NCBI RefSeq assembly: GCF_025465275.1
Contig: NZ_JAODNK010000062.1
Location: 62,001-126,000, forward strand
Direction of reading: 5' to 3'
Length of the DNA: 64,000 nucleotides
Source of the DNA: Nocardia sp.
GTDB lineage: Bacteria; Actinomycetota; Actinomycetes; Mycobacteriales; Mycobacteriaceae
Within the stretch, counting starts at the first letter, position 1. Every line of letters begins with the position of its first letter. Below the pieces are notes generated by a model that was not told where the DNA came from, searched no databases, and saw only the letters and a program-made list of their open reading frames with translations. A program made the translations under genes and the position numbers. Positions 62,018-64,000 of this stretch are shown here, piece by piece.

Positions 62018-62840
62018 ATCGCCGCGCAGCCGGCGACAGCACATCGTCGCGGTGAACGAGCCCGTATTCGCGGGTGATCGGCGGAACCAGTTCTCGAATG
62101 ACCGCACCTCTCGACGCCGCGACCCTGGCGTACCGCTCCGAGGCGGTGGTCGCGCCCGCACCGGCGACCACCAGCGAAATCAGTGCTTCGCGATGGGCGC
62201 TGAGCACGCCCAGCCGGATATCGACACCGGCTGCCGCGAGTGACATTCCGACGAACGGGACCTGCGAACCTCCGGCCGGCACGATCAACCGGTAGTCCGA
62301 CACTGCCGACAGCGGTAACGGTCCCGGTTCGACCTCGGTGCCCGGTGGGAGAACGAGCCACTCCTGGAAGGTTCCCGCAGGGATGACTCGCAGCCCGGAG
62401 ACAAAGATGGCGGGCAGGGACATCATCCCGATCTCGCAATGGCCTTCACGGACGAGGCGGCAGACCGACTCCTCGTCATCGGCCTGCTCGATGCGAATCC
62501 GCAACGCGGGGCTCTCGGTGTGCAACTGTGCGATCAGATCGGCAGTGGGATCGATTGTCAGCGTTCCCCACACGGCGATATCCAGCGACAGGCTGGTGGG
62601 ATCCGCGTCGAGCCGAGCGGTCCGGACAAGTCGCCGCGCGGGCCCGAGGAAGGCTTTACCGGCAGCGGTAAGGACGACGCCGTGCCCGAGTCGGTCGAAC
62701 AATTGCTGCCCGAATTCGCGTTCGAGATTCACGATGCCCCGGGACAGCGACGGCTGGGTGAGCCCGAGGCTTGCGGCGGCGTGGCGAACGCTGCCGTGTT
62801 CGGCGACCGTCAGGAAATATTCGACCTCCCTGATCTGCAT
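61983..62840 (-). CDS. LysR-family regulator (second)
   Basis: A 285-residue LTTR: MQIREVEYFLTVAEHGSVRHAAASLGLTQPSLSRGIVNLEREF, then an effector domain (LDIAVWGTLTIDPTADLIAQL ...). It is homologous to but clearly different from the convergent LysR, which it overlaps by 35 bases at the 3' end. No target gene is adjacent on the upstream side; 62841-63113 contains no gene I can support. Confidence 0.92.
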   Translation of the reverse strand: MQIREVEYFLTVAEHGSVRHAAASLGLTQPSLSRGIVNLEREFGQQLFDRLGHGVVLTAAGKAFLGPARRLVRTARLDADPTSLSLDIAVWGTLTIDPTADLIAQLHTESPALRIRIEQADDEESVCRLVREGHCEIGMMSLPAIFVSGLRVIPAGTFQEWLVLPPGTEVEPGPLPLSAVSDYRLIVPAGGSQVPFVGMSLAAAGVDIRLGVLSAHREALISLVVAGAGATTASERYARVAASRGAVIRELVPPITREYGLVHRDDVLSPAARRFIALALADTAN

Positions 62841-63113
62841 GTCCGGACACTACCCTGAAATGGTCCGCGGTCGAGCCGTCATCCGCCATGCCGTAGGAAT
62901 GCCCGTAAGCGAGCTCAACCCACTCTTCTAGCCGATTACCGGTGGAGTCGGACTCTGTTTTCGAACGCATCAACTGAACGGGTGGCCCAACGCCGCGGGC
63001 CACCCGTCACAGCCAACCCTGACGGCCGCAAGGAGTCTGTTCGTCGGTCTGGATGGGCTATCCATCGGCGGCCGACGATCGTCGTAGAAGGTTCGACGTG
63101 ATATTTTTCCTGG

Positions 63114-64000
63114 CTACTTGATATCGCTCGGGTAGTACCCTTGATTCTTCACGTCGACGAACCCGACACGAAATGGTTTGCCGCCGTGGTCGATTACTTG
63201 CGTTCCCGCATGCACTCCGTCTGTCCATCCGACGTGCAACCGATAAGACACGGTGTCGGAATTATTCAGCTCGACGACTACCAGTAACAACTCCGGATCG
63301 GTGGCGCTGATCAGATAGGGAAACTTCAATGGCTTCGTATCGGTGTCCTGGCCCCATATCTGGGTCGGGTCGGCATTGGATCTGACTATCTTGGGTGGAT
63401 GGGCGTCGAGATCGATCTCGGCCAACCGTCCGACCGTTTCGGAGCCGCACAGGCCGCTCACCACGATCCCCCTCAGCGGGCCGGGTTTACGCTCGACGAT
63501 CTCGACGTCGAGGCCGGTGATTGTCACCGGGACGGCGCTGGTCCCACGGAGGCTCAACTGCACCCGCCCAGCCTTGTTGACGCTTCCGCTGTCCGGGAGC
63601 CCGCGCGTTGCCTCAATTCCGTCGTGGTCCCACGCCCACTGCTCATAACCCACCGTGGGCGGAGGGCTGAGTTCGGAGAGCATCTTGTCGAAAACCAAAG
63701 TGGTGCACCATCCATGAACCACCGTGCTGGCTTGAACGGTGAAAGGGATCTTGCTGGCCGAGTCATTCGTGGTCCTGTGCCACGCGAATACGCCGTAAAC
63801 CGCTGCGACTGCAACTACAGAAAATAAGGCCAGACCGACCTGCACCCGTGTCTTCCGGAGAAAGCCCCACTTGCCAACCTTGCCGGGCGGTCCATCATCG
63901 ACAAGGACTGGCTGCCCACTTACCCGGTAGTACGCGCGGAGCCATTTCGCGATCTGGGCCTCCGGCACGCCGCACAGCTTCACCGCCAATCGCAGATGCG
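63114..64000 (-). CDS. Single-span membrane protein of unknown function (5' end beyond window)
   Basis: At least 295 residues, open through the right edge; a TTG at 63989 is an internal candidate start only. The cytoplasmic N-terminus (LRLAVKLCGVPEAQIAKWLRAYYRVSG) could be a small helix-turn-helix-like segment. One membrane span (VQVGLALFSVVAVAAVYGVFAW) follows at about residues 50-72, then an extracytoplasmic beta-rich domain of about 210 residues with two or three Cys (HGWCTTLVF, VVSGLCGSE). I do not recognise the outer domain. Confidence 0.75.
   Translation of the reverse strand, partial: HLRLAVKLCGVPEAQIAKWLRAYYRVSGQPVLVDDGPPGKVGKWGFLRKTRVQVGLALFSVVAVAAVYGVFAWHRTTNDSASKIPFTVQASTVVHGWCTTLVFDKMLSELSPPPTVGYEQWAWDHDGIEATRGLPDSGSVNKAGRVQLSLRGTSAVPVTITGLDVEIVERKPGPLRGIVVSGLCGSETVGRLAEIDLDAHPPKIVRSNADPTQIWGQDTDTKPLKFPYLISATDPELLLVVVELNNSDTVSYRLHVGWTDGVHAGTQVIDHGGKPFRVGFVDVKNQGYYPSDIK

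Noticed and set aside
1..64000. CRISPR arrays, IS elements, integrase or phage genes, rRNA, riboswitches
   Set aside because: No regular repeat-spacer arrays, transposase or integrase motifs, rRNA segments or recognised riboswitch cores were found on reading both strands.

Overview
The window is high-GC DNA (roughly two-thirds G+C) with GTG/TTG starts, many TetR, LuxR-type and LysR regulators, several FadD/acyl-CoA ligases, a DUF222 (13E12-type) HNH gene with an actinobacterial LexA box, and a secreted glycine-zipper protein of a kind common in Nocardia. These point to a mycolic-acid-bearing actinomycete, most likely Nocardia. This is inferred from gene content; no marker gene such as rRNA is present. 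It looks like chromosome. I see no IS element, prophage, CRISPR array or replication origin.

Layout. 1-10 kb: end of a secreted lipase gene, pgm with a coupled MFS exporter, a DsbA-like protein, an SOS-boxed DUF222/HNH gene, tRNA-Ala(GGC), an alpha/beta hydrolase and a two-domain DUF6907 protein. 10-15.7 kb: a deletion scar joining two truncated genes (TetR and DUF2306), then two divergent regulator/target pairs with clear operators (ABC exporter/TetR and SDR/TetR), and a phosphoribosyltransferase. 16-22 kb: two translationally coupled acyl-CoA ligases opposite a GAF-LuxR regulator, an HPF-like protein, HxlR and a thioesterase. 22-30 kb: a MurG-like glycosyltransferase divergent from a polyprenyl synthase, a DUF4388-like/roadblock pair, a DUF574 methyltransferase, a P450 and a stand-alone condensation-domain protein. 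This stretch looks like accessory or specialised metabolism.

30.3-35 kb holds the most interesting system: a tight minus-strand operon of a membrane-anchored Ser/Thr kinase, a 41-residue single-span membrane microprotein, a zinc-ribbon GTPase of the double-GTPase type, and a GAP1-like (GTPase-associated) protein. The architecture resembles the GTPase-centred biological conflict systems predicted by comparative genomics. No effector is obvious, and the microprotein has not, to my knowledge, been described.

35.8-46.3 kb: a second tRNA-Ala(GGC), about 1 kb of gene-poor DNA, then a sulfatase locus: formylglycine-generating enzyme, GH3 glycosidase, an orphan sulfatase-tail protein, PadR regulator, a cytoplasmic CxPSR sulfatase and an MFS transporter. 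A secreted glycine-zipper gene sits inside it on the other strand. The parts fit together: FGE matures the sulfatase cysteine, while the sulfatase and GH3 enzyme would process a sulfated glycoside carried by the transporter.

46.4-64 kb: a secreted Tyr phosphatase, then a catabolic stretch with two amidases, a double Lrp/AsnC regulator, an anion-type MFS carrier, a malonyl-CoA-synthetase-like ligase, an aldonolactone oxidase, a nitrilase/APC-permease operon opposite TetR, a PLP decarboxylase-like enzyme and two convergent LysR genes. The second amidase is flanked by an MFS-transporter tail and an arylsulfatase tail, the remains of a second, decayed sulfatase locus. A membrane protein runs off the right edge.
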